Below are positions 47,899 through 60,807 of a stretch of DNA of 64,000 bases, one piece after another. The translations under genes were made by a program, and so were the position numbers. Each line of letters starts with the position of its first letter. Within the stretch, counting starts at the first letter, position 1. Source of the stretch: Laetiporus sulphureus 93-53 (taxonomy: Eukaryota; Basidiomycota; Agaricomycetes; Polyporales; Laetiporaceae); contig NW_024468554.1 of the NCBI RefSeq assembly GCF_001632365.1, positions 277,648 through 341,647 of the forward strand, written 5' to 3'. A model generated the notes under the pieces. The model was not told the DNA's origin. It did not search any database and saw only the letters and a list, made by a program, of their open reading frames with translations.

Positions 47899-48411
47899 CG
47901 GAGTTATCAACTAGCGCGACGACCAAGCAGGGAAGTTCGAACGCGCTAGGTTATGATACTAAGCAGGGAAGGAACGCGCTAGGTTATGATGGCCTTAGTG
48001 TTGAACAACGTTCGGCAGCGACACGCTGATGGGCTGGCCCGCGATACGCGGTGGCATTGATGCAATGATGAGTCAACATCACATGAGGAGTCGAGCAATT
48101 CGTGAAATGTTAAAAGAAAACCTCAGAGAGTGGCTGCTAGATACAGAGTCCATGAAGATCGTGCAGGATACAATCGTACGTACATCAGCATGTCAAATAA
48201 ATACGGCGCATACAATTGCCAAAATGCAGTGATGAGTCCCGAGAAGAGTCTCCAATCCAAGCAAAGCAATCCTTCACACTCCATGCCACCACCCAAGAGC
48301 CACGGGCGCGCCCATTTTGTCTTCGTTCCCATCCGCCGCCCGCCAAATGCGAGGAGTGAACAGCGTGAACTTAATGTGCTGCCTTGCCGATATGCGCAAA
48401 CACAGACGCGC
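47899..48411. other. Intergenic, no gene seen
   Basis: Promoter of the GFA-like gene and 3' flank of the tetraspanin-like gene. A direct repeat GGAACGCGCTAGGTTATGAT-like (GCGCTAGGTTATGAT at about 47943 and about 47973) sits in the promoter. Confidence 0.4.
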
Positions 48412-49251
48412 TCATGCGTTGCCGTACGCGTGATGCGGGTCGGAGTAAGGATACGAGTTGGGAGCGGTGTTCATGAGGCCCTGGCTGACGTCCGTCGACG
48501 TGAGCTTGTAGGGACCCTGCCATCCGTCCTCCTCTTCGAGCTGCTCAACGTAGCGCCGGACAATCGTCACAATGTCTGTAATCACAAAAAAGCGCCTCGT
48601 CAGAAACCCGTCACGCACGCAAGAGAAACGATGAGTTTGACGTACAGAGCTCGACGAACACGTGGACCGCCACGATCACTGTGATAGCGATCTTCATGCC
48701 TGTGCTGAGGTGTGTCGTGCACTCATCCACGGAGACGTTGCCCTTGTCGTCCGAGTTGATGCAGTCCGTCGTGATGTTCTTCTCGGTGTAGACAGCCCAG
48801 AGAAGCAGGCCCGCGGCGGCGAGGGAGCAGAAGAACAGGATCCATGCCATGAATGAGAACGCCTTCACGAAACGTCGATTGCGCGTGATGGAGCCGATGA
48901 AGCTGCATTGTCCAGCAGCGTCAGCCAGCTGAAGCAGACGATCCGAATGCGACGACGTACCCGAACAGCGAGAGCAGTGCCATGACACTAAAGACGCACG
49001 CAATCACAATGACGATGATCTTCGTCCGCTCATTGACGTTCGTGTAGCCATCTGCCTTGATGGCGATTTCTGCAATAGCAGCAAGCCGACTTCTTTAGGA
49101 ACCCATCACGAGAGACGAGACCAGATGCCTGCGTACCATGGACGATAAACCACAGAATGGCGGCTAGTAGACCCGCTGTGACGGCTGACAACAAAGAGAA
49201 GACGAAGACGCCGAAGCGGACGGGGATGCAGCAGCAGAAGTGTTTTGACAT
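48412..49251 (-). CDS. Four-TM tetraspanin-like membrane protein
   Basis: Exons 49251-49137, 49069-48961, 48902-48646 and 48575-48412 give 214 aa. Helix 1 follows the MSKHFCCCIPVRFG start, whose Cys cluster is a likely palmitoylation site. Helix 2 is IIVIVIACVFSVMALLSLF, helix 3 is MAWILFFCSLAAAGLLLWAV and helix 4 is IAITVIVAVHVFVELYIV. A large loop between helices 3 and 4 holds two Cys (TTDCINSDDKG...DECTTHL) that could form a disulphide. It lacks the CCG motif of true tetraspanins. The cytoplasmic tail has a QLEEEDGWQGPY run and many Tyr/Ser. The protein type is common in Agaricomycetes and its function is unknown. A TATA-like box lies about 130 bp upstream (about 49380). Confidence 0.75.
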
Positions 49252-50172
49252 CGTGAACGCTCAGAAGCTCAATCGATGGGAAATCAAAAGAGAACGTGCG
49301 CCGGAAGGACGTCGACGGTGAGGACGAACTCGATGGACTGGAAGGAGATGGTGATAGAGCGATTGCACGCGTTCTGCTGCTTATATTCCCCGCAGCAGGG
49401 CGGTGATGGGGATGAGACACATGCGCTCGGGGCGATGCTACCGGCGCTTCCAAATCTTCTCGTCGGCCGGAGAACTGCGCAGGACAGCCTTTTCTGTTGA
49501 GCGAACATCTTCAGCGCTGTGTTCCTTCCTCATATCCACAACAGAGTGAAATATATGGTATCTTTGGCACACTTTGAAGACAGAGGGTTTTTTGAGCGAC
49601 GCTGTCGATGGTGAAGCTGCGATCAAAATGGTAGCCACAGCGTGCATGTCGCGGACACCCCAAGAACTGATCATTCTTCAAGCTTCAATCGCTGGCATTG
49701 TCTGTGCATTATATTGCAGGTGTAGCAGGAAACCCGAACTGCTTGGCGAGAATCGCGCAGCACAGCGCAGCACCGTACGTAGTCTCACAACCACAGCCAC
49801 ATCTTTCAAGAAAGGCTGTGCGGCTAAGAAATAAGTGATGCAAGCAGCCGACACTGGTACATGTGCTACTAGCATGGACATTAGGAGAGCTGTGGCTGCA
49901 CCTGTCGTCCACGACGTCCTCATAGCCGCAAACAGCCTTACGCAGTGTCGGTTGTTGCGGTCAGTCATTGGGTTACTCATTAGTCTTAATATATAGTATG
50001 TCGTCGCTTCCTCATACGATTTTATAGGTCTGCCTAGGGGAGACAAACTCATTAGGGAACCGTGACCATCTCGTGTGCATATCGTCCGACCCTGCACGTT
50101 TCAGCGGTAATGCGTCACCAGGGATGCATCGATACATCCGGCATCGAGTTCGTAAATAGATCTTCAAATAAT
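49252..50172. other. Intergenic, no gene seen
   Basis: Tetraspanin-like gene promoter and WW-gene 3' flank. A 139-codon minus-strand ORF at 49678-50097 has one hydrophobic stretch but no recognisable family. It is left uncalled. Confidence 0.35.
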
Positions 50173-53100
50173 TCAGACCAATTCCCGTTCATAGGGTCTA
50201 TCTGATCGTCGCCCGTAACGCTTTTGCATCTTATCCCAGGCCTTTAAGACCCACTGTCCCGCTAACCACTCCCTCGGCTCGAACACCATGTAAAGGCACC
50301 ACATTACGAAGATCGCGGCAAACGCCCACACCCCTGTACTGGCATACCTTGACTGATCGTCAGGCTTGATGAAGCATTCGAACGCAAATGCGACTAGGAA
50401 GGCGAGCATCCTGAATCACGCAATTTGGAGACACCTTCCAGCTCAGCGCCCATCAAAAACTCAGGTATAGTATGCTCCGACTCACCCGTACATCAGAAGG
50501 GCGTATGGCAAACTGTACGTTATTGCCAAAGTGTCCAAGGCCAGTTCCCTAGACCCGCTCGCCAAGTAGTTGAACTGGCAGACACTGGTTAGCATAACCG
50601 ATGTCATGGTCAGATAGCGTCTTACTGCTTTTTCTGCATGCTGGTCTACCAGGTGACGATTTGCCTAGCAGAACGTCACGTCAAAATGGTCCACGTCTGG
50701 TTATGTGAACATCGCCCACGTCCTCCGTCGATGTGAGACGGTAACTGCGCATGAGTAGAAGACCAGCAAGGACGCTGCCAATACTAGCTGCCGTTGACAC
50801 AAGAGACGCTATCTGTGCTGGCGTGCGCGGCCCCACGCCGGAGTCGACTTCGTTGATGGTCATGAATGATATGTTCGCATTTATGAGGACTGTCGCCTGG
50901 CCGTGTTCAGGTCATCAAAACGATTCAACGATGGAATGAAAAGAGTTGAGGCGCACGTAAAGCACATCTTCCTGCCAATCCGTCTGTAGCTTATTTATGA
51001 AGCGGCCAAACAGTGTGAAGCTCATCCTGCCGTCAATCAGCAAGTCGCGCAATGCATGCATATGCTCTGCTGGGGCCCTGAGCAGCAAAGGTGATATGAT
51101 ATTCATGAGCAGCGTCCTGTGCAGTCTTGCGTTAGGTAAGATGCTTTGGTTTCTGCGGAGGCGGACGACTTTCTGGCCATGATGATTCAGGAACCTGGAA
51201 AGAGCTACCGAAGCAATTCATGTCTGAGCGGTTCCTCGGAAGACATGCGCGCGTACCAAACCCATGCATGATGCGCCCTTATAGCCACCGTCAGCCTTGA
51301 GATGTTCGATCACATGAGGAAAACATACACTAACCAACTATGCATGCAATCTGCGCATTGCGTACGCGTTCTGTGGTTGCAGCTGCTGTCTGATGTCCAG
51401 TGAATCTCACGGTAGATCTTACTCGACTCACATTTGATAGTTGTGATTACCGACAATAGCTGCTGCAGTTCCTCCTTCTCATACACGATGGTGGAGTTTG
51501 ACACAGTCACACGATCTGCAGGGATGTTGCAACCGGTTCATAGATAAATGATCGAGTTCCCTTGGCCCAGGAAGCACTCACCGACAATTGCGTGCAGGAT
51601 CACGCGCTGCGCCTCATTCAAGACGTCTACTGATATCTCCACATCGTGCGGAAACATATCACAATGCAGCCTATCAAAGCTCTTCAGCATACACGTCCTA
51701 CTGTCATAAGAATATTGAGCATATATGCCTTCACAGAGCACGAATCACTCACCGGTGTGCTTGAATGCAACCTCACCAGTAGTAGCCTTCCATGGCATAT
51801 TCTATATCCTGTCAGTCACCGAGACGAGAGATAGCGTTTCAAACATACTCAAGTGAGATGTAGACTGAACAATCTTCAGACCGGGCAATGCTTCAGTGAT
51901 CTCGAAGTCGTCGATCCAAAACAACATCTTCGCCGCATGATCGACAAAATAGTAGCTGCACACACGAAGAACCGCTCCTTCTTCAGTAATCGTATCCAAT
52001 GTGATCACAACGTCACAGTTAGGTGGCAGCTCCGAGTCACCTTGCTGCGATTTTCCGCGCAGCGTCTCAGAGCATTCCTGAACGAGCGAGAGTGTTGCTG
52101 AAACACGAATGTCTGCTTCTGTTATGATTCTCTGCAGAGCAATTCGTGTGAGGAGAATTGAGATAATCTTCGTGCTTAAACGTACCTGTTCGGTCTCAAA
52201 GAAATAGAGAACACCCTCGGGGTGAACACAAGCTGTCCAGTTCTCCGGAAGCTCTCCTCTGGATCGTTCGAAAGTTGTCAATATCCAAGACGTTTATTGA
52301 AGAATAACGAGCTGCGTACAGCGGATAGGACCTCTCCAAAGGCTTGATAGTATAGTTGAAAGCGTTTTCATTCCTGTGATAGCAGCATATCAGCGCAACC
52401 TCATTTCTATTACAATAGTCATCTGCACGCACGGCGATATAGTGTGATCGCTGGTGTATCTGTGGGCAGGCAACATGGGACGAGTTCCGATGCTTTCGAT
52501 CACACTGACATAGTCAGGCTCTGTCGTTGGACTTGTCACAACCTCATCTATATGCTCAGTCGCGTTTCCAGATAACCCTTGAGGCATTGCCGGAGTCGAG
52601 ACTGGCGTCGAAGGCGACTTGCCGAAGACTGAGTTTGCGCGGAGGGCTGAGCCAGGAACCAAAGTCTCCTGTCCTGCGGGCTGCAGCTGCCCGCCTTGAA
52701 GGCTCCCTGTGGCATTACGATGAGGCCTCGGATGGATTAATGCGAGCGCTCGAAGCTGATCGCCGGTGTTTTCGATCCGGCCACGGAATTCCGGCAGTAT
52801 AGGCGGCAATGAAGTCGCGAGGTTCCGTTTCCATATACTCAGATGTTGCGACATCCAGCGGAGGTAATTGTGAGGAGAAGCATGCTGGAGAGCTCTGGAA
52901 GATGGCGGGGAGTTCGGTGCTGACGAAGAGCCGGGCTGGGGTGAGGGAAGGGAGTACGGAAGCACGGGTACTTCACTCGCGTAAATGTTGGATGGATGTT
53001 CGTCGCAAGTCGGAAAACCGACTAATACGCGATGAACAGTCTGTGAGGTTGCGCATCGCTGGTGGCCGTCTCTGCTATGGGTCCCGAGACGTTGAAATGC

Positions 53101-53187
53101 GGTGTCTGTCCCATTGTCCCGCGACTGGCCAACGAGCCTAGACAACAGACGCCGAAGCGATCGCCAGATTAGCAGAATATAATGCAT
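50173..53187 (-). CDS. WW-domain membrane protein of Agaricomycetes
   Basis: Multi-exon gene. The first exon (to about 52440) gives MHYILLIWRSLRRLLSRL and a Ser/Pro-rich disordered region. Joined exons then read NYTIKPLERSYPLGELPENW, the start of a WW-like module (ELPENWTACVHPEGVLYFF). The conserved block DITEADI-like, YYFVDHAAKMLFWIDDFEI follows, then SHLKYAMEGYYWLHCDMFPHDVEISVD, DRVTVSNSTIVYEKEEL, RFLNHHGQKVVRLRR and WQEDVLYATVLINANISF. TVLINANISF and SLVSTAASIGSVLAGLLL are helices. The last exon has two more helices (MLAFLVAFAFECF, AFAAIFVMWCLYMVF) and a basic tail. The family is widespread in mushrooms and uncharacterised. The start could be upstream at 53265, and some small exon borders are approximate. 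Confidence 0.75.
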
Positions 53188-53786
53188 CCATCTTCGCAAG
53201 CTGCCTATAGAAGCGGTATGGTGAGAGAGAACTCGGAGCATGGACTGACCAAGTGTGAAAGGCATCTTCGTACGTCAAGGATGTTGGAAAGGCCTTAAAA
53301 GCGAGCTGTCCACCTTCACAGCCTTGTAATGGCATCGAGGCTATGAAACGCTGATCAAAGATGAGCTTATCCCATTCATCAATCTCCCACGGTCAGCGAC
53401 AGGACCTATTCACTCTATGCAGTACGTACCGCACAACAGAAGGGTCATCGAGTTAAGGAAGGCAATCTTCGGCATCGGGAAGACATACAAAGCGAGTGGA
53501 GATTCTGAGCTTGACAATCCACGACGGTGGCTGGCTTCGGTGAGGTGACACAAAAGAAAGACACGTTGGAAATATTGTCATGGTAGCGGTTGCGGCTCGA
53601 TCGTACTGCTCTCCGGCTAACTGAGTGACTCAGGCCTTGAGATATTTCGCGACATAGCAAAAAACGTGGCATTTCCACAGCATCGTATTAGTCGACTTGA
53701 TTTGCGGATTGGGACTTCTGCTACTTGTACGGCTAGTAATAACGCGGAGTAAACGAAGGCAAAGAAAGCATTACACGTATAGCCGA
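53188..53786. other. Intergenic between WW gene and calmodulin
   Basis: WW gene promoter and calmodulin 3' flank. No other feature seen. Confidence 0.4.
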
Positions 53787-54669
<883 letters not shown>

Positions 54670-56074
54670 AATGCGAATGAACTGAGAGTATTAATGTCTT
54701 GGTGAGCTGGCCTGTACTTGAGGTGGGAAGGTAGGGAGGAGGAGGATAGCAGCTCGCACTGCAGATGCCCTATTGCAGCTCGGCAATCGCCAGTCTACAG
54801 TATTGTATTTATAGCGGCTGCTAGGCGCCGCCATTTTGTAATGGAATATGTTTCTCTAAATCGAAAAGTGCCGCGTCGCCGATCCCTTGCTCGATGACGT
54901 GCGGCAACGTGTTTTTGTTTGGGAGATGGGATGGGAATTCTACCATGCAGATATGGAAATTTACGAACGGAATGGACTTGTTACGGAACGCGCGTATATA
55001 CTACAACGAGCTGGACGAAAGATCCGCGAAGATCACCTATCCGGCGACGGTACGGGCGCGTTTCTTGCGACCCAATCCTCCTTGCTTCTTCCTCAACCTG
55101 ACCTTAGATGGCGTGATAGGCTGACGCCGAGGAGGGAGGACGACGTTGATCTCACTTATATCTGCGAAGAAATTGTCCGTTTTCTCTCACGTATATCTGC
55201 GAAGAAATATTGCCCGTCTTCGCACCAGTATTTTCTCGGCGGCTTTGACTAGGACGATCGCTCCACGGAGAGGTCGTTCGTATTCCCTGCGGGGATCATC
55301 TTGCCTTTGATACCGTATGCAGGAATGGGATGGCCAGGGGCCTACATATTTGCTGGCATCCATGAGCTTTTGAAGAGCTTCTTGAACAAAACAGGTAAAG
55401 AAGCTCTTCAACGTTCATCGCGACATCTGCCCGCGAACGGGCTATCGGCTGTCGCCGAACGCATGAGTGTAGAGTTGATTGTCTTTTAGTGAGTACTGAG
55501 TATTTACCGTTCGAACTGTCTTTTGTTTCGGAGGTGGCCGTACGACCGTCACCTACAGCGATGATGTCGTCCCGAAGAGCGACCGCTCGTTTCGCATTTC
55601 TCGTTGGTGCGATGATCCATGCACGCGTTTCCGATGTTGTGGATCGGCTCGTTCCAGTTGTTCCACCCTCCGCACATACAGTATGTCTGTGGAGGATGGA
55701 ACACACAGCCACGAGTTGGTCTCGTCTATCTTACCGAGAACAAATTTATGTTGGAAGAAATATGAAAGAATGCATGTATAGAGAACAGAAGTATGCATGC
55801 AAATTTCTTGTTGATTTTGAATGACCGTAGCAAATATCAAAGAGCAGTGAAAGAAAACGAAGGAACGTCGTAAATACTATATTACATGAGTAGTATTTGC
55901 GATTTTACGGAAAAGTTCATTTATATTTTGCATACTTGTAATTACATACACTTGCAGGCTTGCTCTCACGGGCAAGGGAAAATACAAGCCACTTATCTCA
56001 TCAGCTAAGCGAACGATAACTCTTTATCGCACTCCGTCATCTCCTCAGCTGCTACCGCAGCACCCTCATCGACC
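54670..56074. promoter_or_regulatory. Shared divergent region between calmodulin and WASP/Las17
   Basis: 1.4 kb between divergent ATGs, with the calmodulin TATA box at about 54805-54815. The 55301-55840 tract has small ORFs without features. A 17-nt direct repeat, TATCTGCGAAGAAAT(A/T)-like, occurs at about 55160 and 55194. Confidence 0.45.
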
Positions 56075-57875
56075 ATGCCTGCTCAATCCACTCTATCGAG
56101 CGAGGAAAAAGGCAAAGTCAAAAGCGTAATCAACACCGCTACAAACAAGATCCTCACTGCCGCGCTCGCACGAATCTACTATGCATACCCCCAGCCGGAC
56201 GAGTGGTCGTACGCCGGATTGCAAGGTGCTCTTGCGTTCGTTCAGGACAAGTCGAAGAACGCACTTTTCCTGAGGATGGTGGACCTGGCGGGAACACGCG
56301 GCGTTATTTGGCAGCATGAGCTGTACGAGGGATTTGAATACTACCAGGACCGTCCGTTCTTCCACTCGTTCGCCGGTGATGTAAGTCATTGCATGTGTAG
56401 CTGGTACTGCCTCTTGATGTACTGCATAGGAATGTATGATTGGTATCGTTTTCTCCGAAGAGAGTGAAGCGAAGACGTTCTACAAGAAAGTAACGACGAC
56501 GAAAGCCGACGCTCCTGGTATGTTTACCGAGCCCGCACGAATGCCGAACAATGGACGACCTTCCCTCTCAGTTTCCCTCTCAGAGAAGCCGAATGCAGCT
56601 CCAGCGAGAAAGAAGACGGTTAAGGGTGGACGAATTGACAAGTCTATGATTTCTGGGCCCACCGCCGGGTCGTTCAAGCACGTTGCCCACATGGGCTACG
56701 ACCCTATTTCGGGATTCACATCTACGAACGTCGACCCATCGTGGTCTGCGTTCCTAAGAGAGCTGGAGGGACACGGTGTCTCGCGAGATCTGCTCGAGCA
56801 GAATATGGAGTTCATCAAGGACTTCGTTAAGGATGCACAGAAGAATGCTCCTGGTGCCGCTGCTGCTCCAGCGAAGAAGCCACCTCCACCCCCAGCGCCG
56901 CGGCGAGCCCGTCAGCAGGAAAGCGTCTCGATACCTCCAACAGCGCCACCGCCTCCACCCCCTGCAGCTCCTGCGCCACCGCCTCCTGCAGCTCCTGCGC
57001 CACCACCTCCTGCAGCTCCAGCACCATCGCCTCCTGCAGCTCCAGCACCTCCACCTCCTCGTGTGCCACCGACACGCGCTCCCCCGCCAGCTGCTCACCC
57101 ACCATCGCCTCCACCGTCCGCTCCTCCAGCCCCTCCGGCGGTACCACCCCCACGACCTCAGGCTGCACCTCCTGCACTGCCCTCTGCGCCACCTCCGCCA
57201 GCGCCTTCTCGCAGCCCTGCGCCGCCTGCTCCTGCGCCGCCGCCTCCGCGTCCCACGGCGGCACCACCTGCACCTCCTCCGCCACCACCTACACGTCCCG
57301 CTGCGGCACCACCTGCGCCTCCCACGCGCCGGCCATCCCCGCCGTCCAGTGCACCGCCAGCTCGTCCACCGCCTCCCCCATCCGGTGTTGCACCCCCGCC
57401 TCCTCCTCCACCACCTCCCCCATCCGGTGGTGCACCCCCGCCTCCTCCTCCACCACCTCCTCCATCCGGTGGTGCACCCCCGCCGCCTCCTCCGCCGCCT
57501 CCTCCCCCATCAGGCAGTGTTGCTCCTCCACCTCCGCCGCCTCCACCTCCGCCTCTGGGGGGTGCTCCTCCTCCGCCTCCACCGCCGCCCCCCGCCGGCG
57601 GTTCGGAAGAGTCGAAGGCCATCGAAGGATTGCCTGCTCCGCAGCCTGGGCGAGGCGACCTGCTCGCCTCCATCCAAGGTGCAGGCGTCCATATGCTTCG
57701 CAAGCGGAGCGATTCCGCCGCACCAGCCCGCGTCGCATCTCCACCGCCTGCGGAAGAGGCATCCTCGGGAGGCGCTGGTGACCTTACTGCGGCATTGGCT
57801 GCGGCGTTGCTGGAACGGAATAAGAAGATGGGAGAGAGTGATGAGGAGGAAGAGGAAGATGATGACTGGGACTGA
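56075..57875 (+). CDS. LAS17: WASP/Las17-type Arp2/3 activator
   Basis: Exons 56075-56380 and 56430-57875 give 583 aa. Residues about 15-130 form a WH1 domain (ARIYYAYPQPDEWSYAG, TRGVIWQHELYEGFEYY), which binds verprolin/WIP. A CRIB-like ISGPTAGSFKHVAHMGYD (about 176-192) suggests Cdc42/Rac binding, a feature missing in budding yeast Las17. A proline-rich region of about 240 residues follows (profilin and SH3 ligands). Then come one WH2 motif, GRGDLLASIQGAGVHML, and an acidic Arp2/3-binding tail, EEEEEDDDWD with the key Trp. It drives actin patches in endocytosis and hyphal growth. The ATG is the first after a leader reading GACC. Confidence 0.95.
57000..57600 (+). repeat. Polyproline-encoding GC-rich low-complexity tract
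   Basis: Imperfect repeats of CCxCCTCCxxx units encoding APPPP and GGAPPPPPPPPPPS blocks inside LAS17. The antisense strand gives a long Gly-rich ORF that is an artefact. The tract is a likely site of length variation. Confidence 0.9.
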
Positions 57876-60489
57876 TGGTTCTATCTTACATACTGCCGTT
57901 AGCGTTACTTCCGACTGCGCATGCACAAACATATTGGGTACGCTTTGAAGATATTACTCTATTGAATATTATTATCTATGTAATCACTTCACAAGCAATG
58001 CCCATGAGTCAGTTGCCAAGAGGTATATCTTTCAACCAAATCATGAACCTATGATTTACGGCAACCCTGAAGTTCATATGTACTCTCCATAGGCGGACAA
58101 TGGAAAGGCTCTTTGAGAATAGCGGTCCGTATGTTTTCAGTCAAAATGCGGGTTTGATCGCAGCATGTGTCGCATTATTGAAGGCATTATCGGCGACGAA
58201 GACCAATAAATTGTGTAGTAGATGCATTGAAGTCGCAATCGGCTGGAGTCTGGGCCATTTACGGTCACGTTGACCTGGGAGTCATTATTGATGCGTGTAG
58301 CGGTGCCAGTCCTTCCTCTGCCAGGAAGGTTGCGGGCCTGTTCCATGGACGTGAAATTATCGACGAAGGACATTGACATCAACCGCTCCTGTCGGACATG
58401 GCTTGTCCTTGTGTAGCTACGTCGACATCAATGGTGTATGTCCGGACTCGGTCCATGTATGGATGGTCGCTGCAAGTATCCAACGCTACGCTGACCGACA
58501 TGGCGCATTTTGCTAAGGGGCATGACCAGCCAAGAATAATTCCAGTTGTGCAAAACATAAAGTAGAGCAACAGGCCTCAACATACGGCAATCCACCGTGC
58601 TGCCGTCATTTGAACGAGCCAACCAATGTCCCACCTTCGTTAGGAATCTCGAAATTATGTTTAATTTTCCTGTCAGATTAAGACATGAATAGACATACCA
58701 ACGCCCTTTCAGAATTGAGACGGTCACTGAACATGACAACCTCGGGTAGATCCTCATCGTTGTCCTTCGCATAGGCTCAAGTGAAAGTGCGGTATGATTA
58801 TTTAGTTTTTCCTCAATTGGGGAAAGCAATTCAATATTCGTTCTGCAAGTGACGAGGGATGGACTCACCTGCACGGTTTCGAAGGGAAACACGAGATCGT
58901 CAAGCTCTGACAGAGAGACAAGCCTCCAGAACATATATAGCCCATGGTATGATCGGAGAATGCATGCAAGGCACATTGTGCTGCTGTTCTGTGGACGACC
59001 TGTAACATTGAGTCGGCATTAGTATCTATCGAGGCCCATATCAAGACATCTAGCACAGCATGCGAGCATCCCCCTCCTCGACGTCAATCAGACCGCAAGC
59101 GGTGCAAAAATACGCGATAAAAGGGATGGCCAAGTCGGGCTCGGGAAAATTGGAAGCAACCTACATCACTCCTTACGCTTATGACGTACTTGTACGCATT
59201 GCGAATCAGGGCCTGTATGAGGCAAATCAACCACTGCTTACATGCATAGGTTAGGTATGAGCACCACGACCGCAAACTAAGTCTACGGCCGGTGCTCGCG
59301 CCAAGGATGGGAAGCAGGCACGCCTTGAGGTCGCTGCCGTTGACGAGGTACCACTCCACGAGAAAGTTAATCTTCGCAAGGTCAGATTGAGGGTATTGTA
59401 GCCGTTGACAGGGTAGGAGTGCAGAGCTCTCCTTTCGACGCTTCAGAGTTCATCGAAACAATTCATAGACCAAAATGCATGCGAGAAGGATGACTGCTGG
59501 GAACTGTTTCCTTATCTATGGCAATTTGAACTGCTGCCGCACACGTACCGAAATCCGTAGCCTCGATGAGCGGAAAGCCGAAGCAGTGCACATGGCACAA
59601 CGCGTTCATGCGGTAAACCGCACAAGGTCGTCGAGTTCTTCCGGTTCACAGTCACTCACTGCCCACGCAATACTGAGCAGTAAGCTCAGGGACGGCACAT
59701 CCGAGGTGGTAGCTCTGAGCAGATTCTTATAATCTATCGAAGCAGGGGAATTTTCGATCTTCCGAAATTGAGTTTGTCGAGATGGGCTGCAGTTATTGTG
59801 GACCGAAAAGGTATGCTGGTATTGCATCGCCAAAAGAGAAAGACCGGATCGCTACGAACCTCCGTGATAGTCGCGAGCGTTCTGCCCTTGTGTGAGCATG
59901 GTGGAGATGTGGCGTTTGAGAGCTGATGGCATGAGCGCCGAGGACCAGCAGGAATAATGCACCCTGTTGGCGTAGCGTAACGGGATAAGTTCTACGCGTG
60001 GTTGTGCGAATTTGTTTGACGTCCCGCGATGAAGCCGAGTAAATCGACGAGTCGCATATCAAAGACAATCATGTGAGCTATGGAGCACTGGTATAGGCTG
60101 AGCAACAGATAGCATTACACGGTCAGAAAAGCAACAGAACCAAGAAGCCTAGAGCCGCCACAGAACAACAGCAATGAGCATCAGGCATAGAAGTCAAAAC
60201 ATGAGAATCACAGCACTGTCATGCAGTGGTATCAGCACCAGAGGCTGGGGGACTGATACATCAGTCCTCGGCTGCACAGCACAACTCTTGATACATTACC
60301 GATGATCGCTAGAGCATGGTGTGATACATCATGGTGCTGCCACCGCAGCACCTTCCCGTTTGAGATGGCGGCGATTGACCTCCGGTGCCCTGGTCAACCT
60401 TTGACGGGCCTTACTGGACAAAAAGCTCTGCTCTTGTATTGGGGAGCCTACAATTCGGGGAATTATGCAATATTATGCAATATTTGTTG
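57876..60489. other. Gene-poor tract with possible coding remnants
   Basis: No intact gene recognised. Minus-strand ORFs at 58428-58976 and 58137-58382 carry hydrophobic runs and an IISRFL-like sequence reminiscent of DUF6533 C-termini. That match is too weak to call. A plus-strand ORF at 59060-59254 (YAIKGMAKSGSGKLEATYI), followed by a frame reading KARLEVAAVDEVPLHEKV-like sequence near 59300, may be a second decayed fragment. Confidence 0.3.
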
Positions 60490-60668
60490 ATATCACCGAT
60501 AATCACCGGTGATCATTGGTGATTGTGAAAGATTTGCAGTGATTTCCGGTGATCACCGGTGATTTCCGGTGATATGAACTCGCATAACATTGTATCTCAC
60601 TGAATATCACCCATATAATTGTGCACCAGTTGTTGCATGCTCACCGGTAATCACCGGTGATAGATCAT
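60490..60668. repeat. Cluster of ATCACCGGTGAT-type palindromes
   Basis: In under 200 bp the motif ATCACCGGTGAT or close variants (ATCACCGAT, TTCCGGTGAT, TCACCGGTAAT) occurs about seven times: about 60491, 60501, 60515, 60545, 60552, 60564 and 60641-60665. The core is a perfect 12-bp palindrome in several copies. It precedes the transposase relic by some 150 bp. It could be the subterminal binding-site array of that element, or a regulatory site cluster. Confidence 0.75.
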
Positions 60669-60807
60669 TTCTCTGCCCATATGCTCAAAAGCTCACCCAA
60701 AAAACTGTGCTTTCACCATGAAAATACATTGTTCCAAAATGAGGCTCTTTTTAAGTCTTCACTCATTTGCAGTCATCCACCATAGCACCTATTTCCAGAA
60801 CATTCAG

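Noticed and set aside
57158..57703. 181-codon minus-strand Gly-rich ORF
   Set aside because: Antisense shadow of the polyproline tract of LAS17.
58137..58976. Possible third DUF6533 gene
   Set aside because: Only vague C-terminal resemblance. The diagnostic YDY...E signature and the RVYA block were not found.
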